Shown piece by piece: positions 63,752-64,000 of a stretch of 64,000 bases of DNA (positions are counted from its first letter, which is position 1; each line of letters starts with the position of its first letter). The stretch lies in the NCBI GenBank assembly GCA_964486055.1, contig CAZALE010000002.1:1-64000 (forward strand). Direction: 5' to 3'. The translations under genes were made by a program, and so were the position numbers. The notes below the pieces were generated by a model. That model saw only the letters and a program-made list of their open reading frames with translations, did not search any database and was not told where the DNA came from. Source of the DNA: J014 sp964486055. Lineage in GTDB: Bacteria; Acidobacteriota; Blastocatellia; Pyrinomonadales; Pyrinomonadaceae.

Positions 63752-64000
63752 TGAAGTTTCTGTCAATACTAGCCACACTAATGCTACTTTTTACCTCGTC
63801 ATTCGCACAAGGTACTGGTACCCTAAAGGGCAAAGTGCGCACTAGCGAAGGTAAAGCCTTATCCGACGTTCTCATAACGGCTAAAAAGGACGATAAAGAA
63901 ATTAAATCAACTAAAACTAATTCTAAGGGTGAGTTTTTGATGACCTTAGATGAAGGAAAATATAACTTAGTATTCACGAAAAAAGGGTACAGTCTAGGAA
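63751..64000 (+). CDS. Exported protein with carboxypeptidase-regulatory-like domain, 3'-truncated
   Basis: The ATG at 63751 overlaps the previous stop (TGATG) and opens a frame that runs off the window end, so only the first 83 residues are seen. MKFLSILATLMLLFTSSFAQ is a signal peptide. GTLKGKVRTSEGKALSDVLITAKK and NSKGEFLMTLDEGKYNLVFTKKGYS follow as a carboxypeptidase D regulatory/CnaB-like beta sandwich. It may be a small surface protein or the start of a larger one. Its link to the sugar genes is by position only. Confidence 0.8.
   Translation, partial: MKFLSILATLMLLFTSSFAQGTGTLKGKVRTSEGKALSDVLITAKKDDKEIKSTKTNSKGEFLMTLDEGKYNLVFTKKGYSLG

Overview
This AT-rich window (roughly 40% G+C by eye) looks like a scaffold from a bacterium of the phylum Acidobacteriota, probably class Blastocatellia, assembled from short reads. 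The assignment rests on gene content. There are two very large Oar-like TonB-dependent receptors with N-terminal carboxypeptidase-regulatory domains, an acidobacterial-type VWA protein, an FG-GAP/VCBS repeat protein, many secreted or periplasmic peptidases (M28, S9 twice, S10), a PEP-CTERM-like protein and a futalosine menaquinone pathway. It is inference, not a placement by marker genes. I recognise no phage, IS element or CRISPR array. One tRNA gene (Thr, UGU) is present.

Layout. 1-3495 (+): a partial small membrane protein, then an SDR oxidoreductase, an acyl-CoA ligase and moaD-moaE. 3703-7376 (-): two overlapping polytopic membrane genes, one Agl23-like. 7541-8641: ychF. 8759-11813: a divergent cluster of a membrane-anchored pseudokinase facing a TPTPS-repeat/PEP-CTERM-like protein and a PEGA/OmpA-like protein. 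12523-14106: nadB. 14259-17443 (-): a TonB-dependent receptor broken by a frameshift. 17444-18541 is gene-free and holds an assembly gap. 18542-24382: acyl-CoA dehydrogenase, DinB-like protein, M28 peptidase, and a divergent Fur/PerR regulator and sulfide:quinone oxidoreductase. 24752-29656 (-): a tight thiolase-sucC-metallo-beta-lactamase RNase-thiL operon with the second assembly gap inside it. 29810-33451 (-): the intact TonB-dependent receptor. 33744-38550: arabinose-5-phosphate isomerase, GNAT plus a helical protein, tRNA-Thr, and gatC-lipoprotein-gatA. 38761-46195 (-): GGDEF/EAL protein, oligopeptidase B-like enzyme, citrate synthase, SAM hydroxide adenosyltransferase, and a glycine-zipper envelope protein. 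46368-48672: GNAT, mqnA, mqnC. 49017-58266: serine hydrolase, VCBS protein divergent from the VWA protein, deoB, S10 peptidase, fumarylacetoacetase. 58478-64000: small acidic protein, HAD phosphatase, S9 peptidase, two nucleotide-sugar SDR enzymes and a truncated secreted protein.

Taken together the genes suggest a respiring heterotroph that degrades proteins and peptides. It exports peptidases and takes up products through TonB receptors. It carries enzymes for amino acids (fumarylacetoacetase) and fatty acids (acyl-CoA ligase, acyl-CoA dehydrogenase, thiolase), with a TCA-cycle outlet (citrate synthase, succinyl-CoA synthetase beta), and makes menaquinone by the futalosine route.

The best candidate for something undescribed is the 8759-11813 cluster. 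Its kinase-fold protein has lost the glycine loop, the HRD Asp and the DFG Asp, yet keeps the kinase scaffold, a membrane anchor and a Pro/Thr-rich outer tail. It shares a 74-bp divergent promoter region with two envelope proteins. Both N-gaps (17723-17822 and 26959-27058) are flanked by identical 55-bp direct repeats and are best read as unmerged k-mer overlaps. Collapsing the second restores a perfect 463-residue ORF.
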